A stretch of DNA of 64,000 bases from Thalassococcus_A lentus (lineage in GTDB: Bacteria > Pseudomonadota > Alphaproteobacteria > Rhodobacterales > Rhodobacteraceae), in the NCBI RefSeq assembly GCF_028023555.1, contig NZ_JAQIOY010000002.1:620001-684000 (forward strand). Reading direction: 5' to 3'. Below, in pieces: positions 35,551 to 43,938 of this stretch. A program made the position numbers and the translations under genes. The notes under the pieces are model-generated. The model had not been told where the DNA came from. It ran no database searches and saw only the letters and a list, made by a program, of their open reading frames with translations. Positions within the stretch are counted from its first letter, which is position 1, and each line of letters opens with the position of its first letter.

Positions 35551-36630
35551 ATGTTAAATGGCATCCGCATCATCGAATTCGAAGCGTTGGGCCCTGCCCC
35601 CTTTGCCGGCATGTTGCTGGCCGATCTTGGCGCCGAGGTCATCGCAGTTCATCGCAAGACTGCCTCGAACACACCGGGCAAAGCCGCGCAAAACCTGCTC
35701 GACCGGGGCAAACGGTCAATCGCGCTTGATCTCAAGACGCCCGAGGATCTCGCCGTTGCAAAGGCGCTGATGGCAACGGCCGACGGGGTGACCGAAGGTC
35801 TGCGGCCCGGCGTTATGGAACGCCTTGGGCTCGGCCCCGAACAGGCGATGAGCCTGAACCCGGCACTTGTCTACGGGCGCATGACCGGATGGGGCCAGTC
35901 CGGTCCGCGTGCGCTGCAGGCGGGGCATGATCTCAACTATCTGGGCTTAACCGGGGCGCTGTTCTATGCTGGCCTGCCCGGCGAAACGCCCGCCGTTCCC
36001 CCCACCATGCTGGGCGATATCGGTGCGGGGGCGCTGTACCTCGCTGTTGGCATGCTGAGCGGAATCCTGAACGCGCGATTCACCGGCAAGGGTTGCGTCG
36101 TAGACGCCGCGATCGTGGATGGCGCCAGCCACATGATGGCCTTGCTTTTGTCGATGGGGCAGCAATTTTCGACCACGCAGCGAGGCGCGTCGTTGCTGGA
36201 TGGGCCGCATTGGTCGCGGTGCTACACCTGCGCAGACGGGCGGCACGTGTCGCTGCAATGCCTTGAGCCCAAATTCTATGCACAGTTTCTGGATCGTATG
36301 GGTCTGGCAGACGATCCGGGCCTGAAAGACCAGTTCGACCAAAGCCAGTGGCCCGATCAGATTGGCAGGCTCACCCAGATATTCCTGCAAAAACCCCGTG
36401 ATCACTGGACCGCTCTTTTTCACGAAAGCGATGCCTGCCTCGGTCCGGTGTTGTCGCCCCACGAAGCACAGCATGACCCGCACATCACCGCGCGCAACAT
36501 CTGGGATCAGGGCGCGCCAATGCCAGCGCCGCGCTTTGACGGACAAATGCACGCGCCCGGGCCGATTCCTGAACGCGACAGCGACGGGCCAGCCATCCGA
36601 AAAGAACTTCAGAAAAAAGGCCTTTTATGA
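35551..36630 (+). CDS. CaiB/BaiF family CoA-transferase (class III)
   Basis: 359 residues. N-terminal LNGIRIIEFEALGPAPFAGMLLADLGAEVIAVHRK and the GRMTGWGQSGP block are signatures of class III CoA-transferases/alpha-methylacyl-CoA racemases. It either moves CoA between acids or epimerises 2-methylacyl-CoA; sequence reading cannot decide. Start ATG 35551 fits the conserved N-terminus, with GGGG 10 bases upstream; ATG 35533 is an alternative. The stop overlaps the nitroreductase start (ATGA), so the two are cotranslated. Divergent from the helicase. Confidence 0.88.
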   Translation: MLNGIRIIEFEALGPAPFAGMLLADLGAEVIAVHRKTASNTPGKAAQNLLDRGKRSIALDLKTPEDLAVAKALMATADGVTEGLRPGVMERLGLGPEQAMSLNPALVYGRMTGWGQSGPRALQAGHDLNYLGLTGALFYAGLPGETPAVPPTMLGDIGAGALYLAVGMLSGILNARFTGKGCVVDAAIVDGASHMMALLLSMGQQFSTTQRGASLLDGPHWSRCYTCADGRHVSLQCLEPKFYAQFLDRMGLADDPGLKDQFDQSQWPDQIGRLTQIFLQKPRDHWTALFHESDACLGPVLSPHEAQHDPHITARNIWDQGAPMPAPRFDGQMHAPGPIPERDSDGPAIRKELQKKGLL

Positions 36631-37319
36631 CGGAACACGCACCCCTTCCCTCCGACGCCGAAGAAACCCTGCGTGCCATCCTGAAAACCCGGTTTTCTTG
36701 CCGGGCCTATCAGGATCGCGCCGTCGATCCAGCCTTGATCGAAGCCGCACTGGCCGATGCCCAGCATGTGGCCTCTTGGTGCAATTCCCAGCCTTGGCAT
36801 GTGGTGGCATGCGGCCATGAAGAAACGCGCCGGTTTGCCGATGCCCTTTTTGAACACACGCTGAGTGCCAGCCACGCCAGCGACATTCCCTTTCCGGCCC
36901 GCTACGAGGGCATCTACAAGGAACGCCGCAGCACCTGCGGCTGGCAGCTTTATGATGCAGTCGGCGTGCAAAAGGGCGATCGGGCCGCGTCGGCCCGCCA
37001 GATGCGCGAGAATTTCCGGCTCTTTGGTGCGCCGAACTTCCTGCTGATCACGACACCCAAGGCGCTGGGGTCCTATGGCGTGCTCGATTGCGGGGCCTTT
37101 GTCACGGGTGTTCTCAGCGCGCTGACTGCACGCGGTCTGGGCAGCATTGCGATGGCGTCGGTTGCAGGGTTCGCACCCTTTGTGCGCGACTGGTTCAGCA
37201 TTCCGGATGACCGTGATGTGCTGTGCGGCATTGCGTTGGGCTGGCCGGATATGGAACACCCCGCCAATACGTTTCGCACCAACCGCGCACCGCAGGAACA
37301 GGTCGTGGAATGGCGATAG
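36627..37319 (+). CDS. Nitroreductase family flavoprotein
   Basis: 230 residues. FMN-binding nitroreductase fold: RFSCRAYQDRAVDPALIEAALADAQHVASWCNSQPWHV at the N-terminus and LGSIAMASVAGFAPFVRDWFSIPDDRDVLCGIALGWPD near the end. Natural substrates vary across the family. It overlaps the CoA-transferase gene by four bases (ATGA), suggesting the two work on one substrate; no pathway can be named. Confidence 0.88.
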   Translation: MTEHAPLPSDAEETLRAILKTRFSCRAYQDRAVDPALIEAALADAQHVASWCNSQPWHVVACGHEETRRFADALFEHTLSASHASDIPFPARYEGIYKERRSTCGWQLYDAVGVQKGDRAASARQMRENFRLFGAPNFLLITTPKALGSYGVLDCGAFVTGVLSALTARGLGSIAMASVAGFAPFVRDWFSIPDDRDVLCGIALGWPDMEHPANTFRTNRAPQEQVVEWR

Positions 37320-37331
37320 GCCAGCGCCGCG

Positions 37332-37925
37332 TCAGCCCAACAGCAGCTTGAGGGCGATGGCCCACATGGTCAGTCCCACCAACAGATCCAGCCATTGCCA
37401 GGCCTTTGGCTTCGCAAACAGTGGCGCAAGCGCACGCGCGCCGAAACCAAGGCTGAAAAAGAAGACAAAAGAAGCGGTCATCGCACCAAGCGCAAAGGCC
37501 AGTCGATTGTCATATTGCGCCGAGATCGAGCCAAGCAGCACAACGGTATCCAGATAGACGTGCGGATTCAGCCATGTCAGGGCCAGACAGGTCAGAACTG
37601 CGCCCCGCAAGCTTCCGGCCTCTTGGCCCAGTTGCATGCTCTGACCGCCCCGCCATGCCGACAGCAGCGTGCGCGCACCGTACCAGATCAGAAATGCAGC
37701 CCCGAACAGCCGCATCGCCTGTTCCAGCCAAGGCACGGAATTGGCAAGCGCGCCGAACCCGGCCACCCCGGCCGCAATCAGCAACGCATCCGAAATGGCA
37801 CAAACCAGCACCACCGGCAGAACATGGGATCGGCGCAAACCTTGCCGAAGCACAAAAGCGTTCTGCGCGCCAATGGCGAGGATCAATGAAAACCCCAACG
37901 TGAAACCTGCAACTGCCGCGATCAT
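37332..37925 (-). CDS. argO: LysE/ArgO-type amino-acid exporter
   Basis: 197 residues with five to six hydrophobic segments. N-terminal FTLGFSLILAIGAQNAFVLRQGLRRSHVLPVVLVCAISDALLIAAGVAGFG is nearly diagnostic of ArgO/LysE exporters of basic amino acids. It is divergent from an ArgP/LysG-type regulator at 38017, the classical arrangement in which the regulator activates the exporter when arginine or lysine accumulates. Confidence 0.92.
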   Translation of the reverse strand: MIAAVAGFTLGFSLILAIGAQNAFVLRQGLRRSHVLPVVLVCAISDALLIAAGVAGFGALANSVPWLEQAMRLFGAAFLIWYGARTLLSAWRGGQSMQLGQEAGSLRGAVLTCLALTWLNPHVYLDTVVLLGSISAQYDNRLAFALGAMTASFVFFFSLGFGARALAPLFAKPKAWQWLDLLVGLTMWAIALKLLLG

Positions 37926-38016
37926 GACGCCCTCTCGATTGTCCTTGGACTGACCTCGTAAACGCTCTAATCATGAAAGACGAATTAAAGTTTCTTCACA
38001 GACCTAAGGATTTCTA

Positions 38017-38892
38017 ATGCCCTTCGACAGTGCGCAGCTGGCTTCGATCGAAGCGGTTTTGCGGCTCGGTTCTTTCGAGGCCGCAGCGGCGGAACTCAAC
38101 GTAACGGCATCCGCGATATCGCAGCGCGTGCGCGCGCTGGAAGACACTGTCGGCGCACCCCTTATCATTCGCAGCACGCCCGCCCGTGGCACCGATCAAG
38201 GGCTTCGACTTGCACGCCACGCGCAGGAACGCGCCCTGCTCGATGCGCAACTGGATGCCGAACTTGCGCGCGCCCCGGTTCCGGCCCGTCTGCGCATCGC
38301 CTTGAATGCAGACAGTCTGGACACATGGGCGATCCCCGCACTTGCCGCGACCAATCTTATTTTCGACATCCTCGTCGAAGACGAAACCGTTTCGCATATG
38401 CCCCTGCGCGAAGGTGCGGTCAGCGCGGCCATCACCAGCACAGCGCGCGCCGTTCAGGGCTGCGATTGCATTGCGCTCGGCACCTTGCGCTATGTCGCAA
38501 CCTGTTCCCCGGCCTTTCGTGACCAACACTTTGGCGCAGGGGTGGATGCCGCCAGTCTGGCAAAAGCACCGATGCTGGATTTCTCAGGCAAAGACCGGCT
38601 GCAGCGCCGCTGGCTGGCCCGCATCGCTGGCAAATCATTGTCACCGCCAACCCACCACCTGCCTTCAACACATGGTTTTGTCACGGCCTCCTGCCACGGG
38701 CTTGGTTGGTCGCTGAATCCTTGGCCCTTGGTGCAAGCCCCGCTGGAAAACGGGGATCTCATTCCCATGGTACCGGGCGCGGATGAACAGGTGCCGTTGT
38801 TCTGGCAGGTGCGCAGTTCGCTACGTGATGCGCTTGGGCCGTTGACCCGTTCGATCCGGCGCAGTGCTGCTGATGCGCTGGAACAGCCCTGA
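38017..38892 (+). CDS. argP: LysR-family regulator ArgP
   Basis: 291 residues. N-terminal winged helix-turn-helix (FDSAQLASIEAVLRLGSFEAAAAELNVTASAISQRVRALEDTVGAPLIIR) typical of LysR regulators and specifically of the ArgP/LysG group; the rest is the effector-binding domain. The 91 bases between it and argO hold AT-rich sequence that would contain the operator. It should sense lysine or arginine and activate argO. Ends 20 bases from a convergent gene with no terminator visible. Confidence 0.9.
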   Translation: MPFDSAQLASIEAVLRLGSFEAAAAELNVTASAISQRVRALEDTVGAPLIIRSTPARGTDQGLRLARHAQERALLDAQLDAELARAPVPARLRIALNADSLDTWAIPALAATNLIFDILVEDETVSHMPLREGAVSAAITSTARAVQGCDCIALGTLRYVATCSPAFRDQHFGAGVDAASLAKAPMLDFSGKDRLQRRWLARIAGKSLSPPTHHLPSTHGFVTASCHGLGWSLNPWPLVQAPLENGDLIPMVPGADEQVPLFWQVRSSLRDALGPLTRSIRRSAADALEQP

Positions 38893-38911
38893 CACCCCGG
38901 CTGCTTGGCAT

Positions 38912-39655
38912 TCAGGGCTTTGAGCCGCCAAAGAGGTATTCGACCATCACTCCCATGCGAAACGGCAGGCGATCCTTGCGCTCTGCAACCTGCCGGATCG
39001 TCAAACGCCGTCGCCGGATCACAGCCCGCGCGACCCGGTAATCCCAGCGCCGCTTTGCATCAAGCCAGCGGCGCGGCAAAAACCACCGGATCCCGCGCCA
39101 CAGCCACCCAAGTTGAAAGAACGCCAGCGCCTTGAACGCCCATTTGTGCAAACTGGTCCAGATCATCTTGCCAAAGCTGGCCGCCGCCGCAACCACCCAG
39201 AGCGGCAGTTGCACCGAAAACAGCACCAACCATAGCCCCAGCGACGTCACGCTAAGCCCCAGCGTCGCAAACAGGATGATGGCCCAGGCCAGAGCTTTTT
39301 CCATCGGGCCAAGCCCGCGAAACCATTCCATCATGGACTCGAACCGCCGTGTGACCCCCGACAGATACCCCCGCAGTGCCGCACTGATCCGCCGCAGCAC
39401 CGTGCGCCCCAGAACCAGCGGCATGGCCGTGCTCATCAGCCATTTCTTGAGCAGTTCAACCCGAAAAAAAGCCGCTGTCTGGGTCTTGAGCCAGAGGATC
39501 AGGGCGGGCCATTCGATCATAGCCAGCTTTTTGAACAGCACCTTGATCTGCGTCGCGATCAGCCCCAGTGCGATCAGCACCTCGGCCCCGAAGTACCAAG
39601 TCGCGCCAATCGAGAGCCCGATGACCAGCACCAATATGACAACCGCCCGCAGCAT
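38912..39655 (-). CDS. Membrane protein of unknown function
   Basis: 247 residues. An N-terminal hydrophobic segment (VVILVLVIGLSIGATWYFGAEVLIALGLIA) and a second hydrophobic region at about 120-160 (ALAWAIILFATLGLSVTSLGLWLVLFSVQLPLWVVAAAASFG) suggest three or more membrane passes; the C-terminal 60 residues are strongly basic (RRWLDAKRRWDYRVARAVIRRRR) and should stay in the cytoplasm. No domain recognised. Convergent with argP and divergent from the TSUP gene. Confidence 0.75.
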   Translation of the reverse strand: MLRAVVILVLVIGLSIGATWYFGAEVLIALGLIATQIKVLFKKLAMIEWPALILWLKTQTAAFFRVELLKKWLMSTAMPLVLGRTVLRRISAALRGYLSGVTRRFESMMEWFRGLGPMEKALAWAIILFATLGLSVTSLGLWLVLFSVQLPLWVVAAAASFGKMIWTSLHKWAFKALAFFQLGWLWRGIRWFLPRRWLDAKRRWDYRVARAVIRRRRLTIRQVAERKDRLPFRMGVMVEYLFGGSKP

Positions 39656-39807
39656 TGGCCCGTCCTAGCGCATTGCTGGGATCACTGCCAGCGCCTGCAA
39701 GGCCCACCAGCGGCCACAAAGGCGCGCAAGCCGGGTGACATCCGTGCCGGGCTGATCTAGCCTGCCCGCTCAATCAGGCCCCGCCCCCCACCAGAAGGCG
39801 CATTGCT

Positions 39808-40554
39808 TTGCCCCCAATCGACGACGCCTTTGTTCTGGTCTTTGCCGTGTTCCTCTTTGCCGGGGCGGTCAAAGGCACCTTGGGCATCGGGCTGCCGACG
39901 ATTTCCGTCGGCCTGATGAGCCAGTTCCTGCCCCCGCAAACCGCCATCGCGCTGGTGGTCTTTCCGATCATCCTGTCGAACATCTGGCAGGTCTTCCGTG
40001 AAAAGGCAGGCTGGCAGACCGTGCGCAAATACTGGATCCTGATGGCCACGCTGGCCTGTTCGCTCTGGCTGACCACGCAGGTTTCGGCCGGACTATCCAG
40101 CGAGGCGCTGCTGGTCGCCATCGGAGTGGCCATCGTCATATTCGCCGCCTCCAGCCTGATTGGCCGGCCACCGCAAATACCGGATCGCCACGACCGGATC
40201 GCGCAGACCGCCGCAGGGCTGAGCGCCGGGGTGCTGGGCGGGTTCACCAGCATCTGGTCGCCGCCCTTCGTGACCTATCTGGTGGCGCGGCGCACGGATG
40301 CGGATGAATTTGTGCGGGCAACCGGCTGGTTCATCCTGATCGGCGGCGTGCCTCTGGCGATTGGATTTTGGCAAACCGGGCTGCTGAACGGCGCAACCGC
40401 GCCGCTGTCGCTGGCCATGGTGGTGCCCAGCCTGATCGGCTTTGCCCTCGGCGAACGCCTGCGCGGCAAACTGAGCCCCGACGGCTTCCGCAAGGCGATC
40501 CTGTGGATGTTCCTGATCATGGGTCTGAACCTGATCCGCCGCGCGCTGGTTTAA
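39808..40554 (+). CDS. TSUP (TauE/SafE) family exporter
   Basis: 248 residues with eight hydrophobic segments. VFLFAGAVKGTLGIGLPTISVGLM near the N-terminus and AAGLSAGVLGGFTSIWSPPFVTYLVARR in the middle are the two glycine-rich repeats of the TauE/SafE family, which export sulfite, sulfonates or other organic anions. Start is TTG 39808 with AGAAGG 9 bases upstream; no nearby ATG fits. Its stop codon lies inside the 108-bp palindromic element that follows. Confidence 0.85.
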   Translation: MPPIDDAFVLVFAVFLFAGAVKGTLGIGLPTISVGLMSQFLPPQTAIALVVFPIILSNIWQVFREKAGWQTVRKYWILMATLACSLWLTTQVSAGLSSEALLVAIGVAIVIFAASSLIGRPPQIPDRHDRIAQTAAGLSAGVLGGFTSIWSPPFVTYLVARRTDADEFVRATGWFILIGGVPLAIGFWQTGLLNGATAPLSLAMVVPSLIGFALGERLRGKLSPDGFRKAILWMFLIMGLNLIRRALV

Positions 40555-40658
40555 AGCGTTCCGCCTTTAACCTGAACTATCAAGTGGCACGAATGTCCCG
40601 AGAATGCCGAAGGCATGGCAGGGTATTTGTGCCCCAAGTTTAAGGCGGGGCGCTTTAA
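40551..40658. repeat. 108-bp imperfect palindrome spanning the stops of two convergent genes
   Basis: The left arm begins TTAAAGCGTTCCGCC and the right arm is its near mirror, ending GGCGGGGCGCTTTAA. Inner arms GGCACGAATGTCCC / GGGTATTTGTGCC and a central ATGCC-gaa-GGCAT continue the pairing, so nearly the whole segment can fold into one hairpin with one 10-base bulge. Both ends supply a TAA, and these are the stop codons of the TSUP gene and of the convergent STAND gene. It could act as a bidirectional terminator or be a MITE/REP-type mobile repeat. Confidence 0.75.
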
Positions 40659-42949
40659 TCGGATGGGTTGGGTGGTTCATCGTCCAAGGGAACGGGTTCA
40701 AGCGGAAGCCGCGCGGCACGCGCCTCCCGTTCTGCAAAATCCAATCCATGCTTGACACAAAGCGCCTCGGCCTGCGCGCGCGTATCCTGCCCCTTGCGCA
40801 CCAGCACCAGCAGGCAGGCGGTGAGCCAAAGGGCGGCAAGTCTTAAATGCGGATGGTTCGGCGCTTCGGCAAAAATCTCAACGCGAATCTCATTAGCTTC
40901 CTGCAAAGCCCCCAGCGCCTCGTCCGCCCGCCCCAGCTCCAGCGCCGTGCCGCCATAATTCATGGCATAGGTCGCCAGATCGCCGCGATCCGCCTGCGGC
41001 AGGGCGCGCAGGATCTGCAGCGCGCGGCCATAGGCCTGAAATTGCGCCCCCTTGCGCCCCTGCAAGCCGTGCAGATAGCCCAATTCATTCCACCAGTTCG
41101 ACATCTCGGAGCTGTCTTCGCCAGATAGCTCTGCCCAGATCTCTTGCGCCTTGTCCAAGGCCCCCTCTGCCATGGCCTCGGCCCCTTCAGCCACCTGCCC
41201 CCCGGCCTCTATCCGCCGAAACCCAAGGTTTGCCTGCTGCATGTAACGTGTGGCCAAGTGCGCCCGGGCCTTCCCTGTGCGGTATTTCTCATCCAGCGCC
41301 ACGGCCCGGTCGATATAATCCTGCGCCTCTGCAAATGCGCCGGTATCGGCCAGATTCAGCGCCAGATTGCCAAGGGCCGTTGGGATTTCCCGATCCTCCT
41401 CCCCCAGCCGCGCCTCTTTCAGCGTCAGCGATCCGCGCTTCGCGTCAATCGCCGCGGGCAGATCATGTTGGACGGACAGAAAAACCCCAGATTGGCCCAG
41501 CAAATAATCCATTGCCGCCCAGCCGGGTTTGCCCCAATCGCCCTGCCACAGCGGTGCCGCCGCGGCCCAAAGCGCCTGCACATGCGGCACCAACACGCGG
41601 CAGATGGGCCATGCATCAACCGGGCTGGCCTTTGCCGGAAACTGCGCCGCCAGCAGCGCCGCCGCACCATTCGCTTTGCTGAAACTCGGCTGCCCGTTTG
41701 CAGCCCCTTCGGCGCGAATTACCTGCTGGAACACGCGATGCATGCGAAACCATTCTTTGCGATCTGGATCCTCTTCCAGCAGTGCCGATGTCCGCAATTC
41801 GGAAAACGCGGCCCGCAGCCGCATTTCGTCCCGCGATACCCTCCAAATTCGTCTAGATATTGTTCGAACAAAGGGATGCTGGAATCTGGATAGCCACGGT
41901 AGCCCCACAAGATCACCAAATAGACGCATCTCAATGCGATCCGGTGCCAGCCAAGCCATGACATTCGCCAATGCCCGGGCGTCTTTGCCCAGTCCTTGCA
42001 AGGTCAGTTCGACCACTGCTGCGGTGGTGCGATCTTCTTGTGAGCTAACGCCCGGAATTTCCAAGCGCTCTTTTAGATGATCAATTTTTTTCAGGTAATC
42101 GCTGGCCGACCTTTGCGGATGCGTACGCAGCCATTCACCTGCGTGGACCAAGGCGAGTGGCAATCGATCCAAATCTTGAACCAGTTTCGGAAAACCAGTG
42201 CCGTCACGCCCAGCTTCAGACCGTAGTAGTTCCAAGGCTGCGCTATCACTCAAAACGCCCAGCGGCTTTGCCTCGAACCCGTCAGCCTGCCAATCGGGAA
42301 ACCTGCTGGTGACGATCATATGCAAATGCCGCGCCCGTATCATCCAATCCAGCATCAGCTGGGGTTTTTCGACATTGTCAAAAATCAAAAGCCATGTGTT
42401 GCCTGCCGCACGTTCAGCAATCAAATCACGCGCATGTATCGCCAACGCTTTGGTTCCGGCAGATTCATCCAGTTCAGGTTGCAACCGTTTTGCCAAAGAA
42501 GCCAAATCAGCCATCAATTCCTGTTCGCTGGAAGCGCGCAGAAACTCGATGCGATCGTACTCTGCTACGTAGACCTTAGCGTAGTGCTTGGCCAAGGTCG
42601 TCTTTCCGACGCCTCCAATACCGGTCTGCACCGGTACGACCGCGCTTTTGCCTGTTTTTACCAATGCGGCACGAAGTTCAGCAACCGCCATGTCCCGGCC
42701 AAAAACCTTTCGGCGATTGGCAAGCTCCTCTGGTTTGAAGGCCTCAAGGATCGAACGCGCGCGCCGTTTGTTCAGAACGGCACGACTCCAAAGAAACAAT
42801 CCGTAACAACCTGCGACAATGGCAATAATGCCCGCTGTCGAAGCGATGGGGGCCTTGGCGAATTCGGACACCAAGCTTTCAAGAAAGGAAAGCTGAGTGC
42901 TGAGGTCTGAGTTTACTTCACTTCGTGACGCCACTTTGGATCCAGACAC
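40655..42949 (-). CDS. Membrane-anchored NB-ARC STAND ATPase with TPR domain
   Basis: 764 residues. One hydrophobic segment (about 37-58, STAGIIAIVAGCYGLFLW) after a short polar N-terminus; then an NTPase of the NB-ARC/AP-ATPase type: Walker A G110-IGGVGKTT-118, Walker B LLIFDNV (187-193), sensor MIVTSRFPDW and the GLPLAL-like DRLPLALVHAG. A winged-helix region follows at about 320-450, and the C-terminal 300 residues are TPR-like (IPTALGNLALNLADTGAFAEAQDYIDRAVALDEK; LATYAMNYGGTALELGRADEALGALQEANEI). STAND ATPases oligomerise when the TPR sensor binds a ligand; some are antiphage proteins. No effector domain other than the membrane anchor is seen. No operon partner. The 5' half looks lower in GC than the TPR half. 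Confidence 0.85.
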   Translation of the reverse strand: MSGSKVASRSEVNSDLSTQLSFLESLVSEFAKAPIASTAGIIAIVAGCYGLFLWSRAVLNKRRARSILEAFKPEELANRRKVFGRDMAVAELRAALVKTGKSAVVPVQTGIGGVGKTTLAKHYAKVYVAEYDRIEFLRASSEQELMADLASLAKRLQPELDESAGTKALAIHARDLIAERAAGNTWLLIFDNVEKPQLMLDWMIRARHLHMIVTSRFPDWQADGFEAKPLGVLSDSAALELLRSEAGRDGTGFPKLVQDLDRLPLALVHAGEWLRTHPQRSASDYLKKIDHLKERLEIPGVSSQEDRTTAAVVELTLQGLGKDARALANVMAWLAPDRIEMRLFGDLVGLPWLSRFQHPFVRTISRRIWRVSRDEMRLRAAFSELRTSALLEEDPDRKEWFRMHRVFQQVIRAEGAANGQPSFSKANGAAALLAAQFPAKASPVDAWPICRVLVPHVQALWAAAAPLWQGDWGKPGWAAMDYLLGQSGVFLSVQHDLPAAIDAKRGSLTLKEARLGEEDREIPTALGNLALNLADTGAFAEAQDYIDRAVALDEKYRTGKARAHLATRYMQQANLGFRRIEAGGQVAEGAEAMAEGALDKAQEIWAELSGEDSSEMSNWWNELGYLHGLQGRKGAQFQAYGRALQILRALPQADRGDLATYAMNYGGTALELGRADEALGALQEANEIRVEIFAEAPNHPHLRLAALWLTACLLVLVRKGQDTRAQAEALCVKHGLDFAEREARAARLPLEPVPLDDEPPNPSD

Positions 42950-42999
42950 TGATTAACTGACGACCCCACCAAACCACATCAACCCAAAGCTGTACAAAC

Positions 43000-43025
43000 A
43001 AAAACCCCGCCACTTGGGCGGGGTC
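43000..43025 (-). terminator. Intrinsic terminator of yebC
   Basis: CCCCGCC-acttg-GGCGGGG hairpin preceded on the + strand by AAAAA, which reads as a U-run on the - strand. It starts about 40 bases past the yebC stop. Confidence 0.85.
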
Positions 43026-43063
43026 TCAGAGCGGGCTAAAGTGGCCCGGCGTTCATGCTTGGG

Positions 43064-43813
43064 TCAGGCCTCTTCGAGTTGGGCCATTACCTCGTCCGAG
43101 GCCTCAAAGTTGGTGGTCACGCGCTGCACGTCATCGTCGTCTTCCAGCGCATCGACCAGACGCATCAGCGATTGCATTCCGTCCAGATCCAGTTCGGTCG
43201 TGGTGGTCGGTTTCCAGATCAACTTGGTGGATTCGCTTTCCCCCAGCTCGGCCTCAAGCGCGGTGGACACCTCGTTCAGGTCGGTGTCCTCGCACAGAAT
43301 GATATGCCCATCCTCGGTGCTTTCCACGTCCTCGGCGCCCGCCTCGATGGCGGCCATCATGACCGTGTCGGCGTCGCCCACACTCGCCGGATACAGGATC
43401 TCTCCCTTGCGCTCGAACATGAAGCCGACCGAGCCCGTCTCGCCAAGATTGCCACCATTCTTGGTGAAGGTGCTGCGCACGGTCGAAGCCGTCCGGTTGC
43501 GGTTGTCGGTCATGGCCTCAACGATGACGGCGACCCCATTGGGCCCATAGCCTTCGTAGCGGATTTCTTCGTAGTCTTCGCCCTCACCGCCAACCGCCTT
43601 CTTGATGGCGCGTTCGATGTTGTCCTTGGGCATGGACTGCCCCTTGGCTTCCTTAACCGCAAGGCGCAGGCGCGGGTTCTTGTCAGGATCAGGATCGCCC
43701 ATCTTGGCTGCGATGGTGATTTCTTTGGAAAGCTTGGAAAAGATTTTGGCCCGCAGCTTGTCCTGACGGCCCTTGCGGTGCTGAATGTTTGCCCATTTTG
43801 AATGGCCGGCCAT
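43064..43813 (-). CDS. yebC: YebC/PmpR family regulator/translation factor
   Basis: 249 residues, the usual length. N-terminal MAGHSKWANIQHRKGRQD is diagnostic, followed by KLSKEITIAAKMG and YEGYGPNGVAVIVEAMTDNRNRT. The family was first described as DNA-binding regulators; recent work on some members links them to relieving ribosome stalling at proline stretches. ATG 43813 is fixed by the conserved N-terminus; the longer frame is unsupported. Divergent from the amidotransferase gene. Confidence 0.94.
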   Translation of the reverse strand: MAGHSKWANIQHRKGRQDKLRAKIFSKLSKEITIAAKMGDPDPDKNPRLRLAVKEAKGQSMPKDNIERAIKKAVGGEGEDYEEIRYEGYGPNGVAVIVEAMTDNRNRTASTVRSTFTKNGGNLGETGSVGFMFERKGEILYPASVGDADTVMMAAIEAGAEDVESTEDGHIILCEDTDLNEVSTALEAELGESESTKLIWKPTTTTELDLDGMQSLMRLVDALEDDDDVQRVTTNFEASDEVMAQLEEA

Positions 43814-43938
43814 GGCGTCTTGCCTCTTGCGTCTGTTGGATTTGTCGCGTGTCGTCATAGCCCATGGCAGGCGGGCTTGCCAAGGCCAGCCGGCATCAGG
43901 GCCTTGGCAAACCGCACAGCATTTCATAAGCCCGGCCC

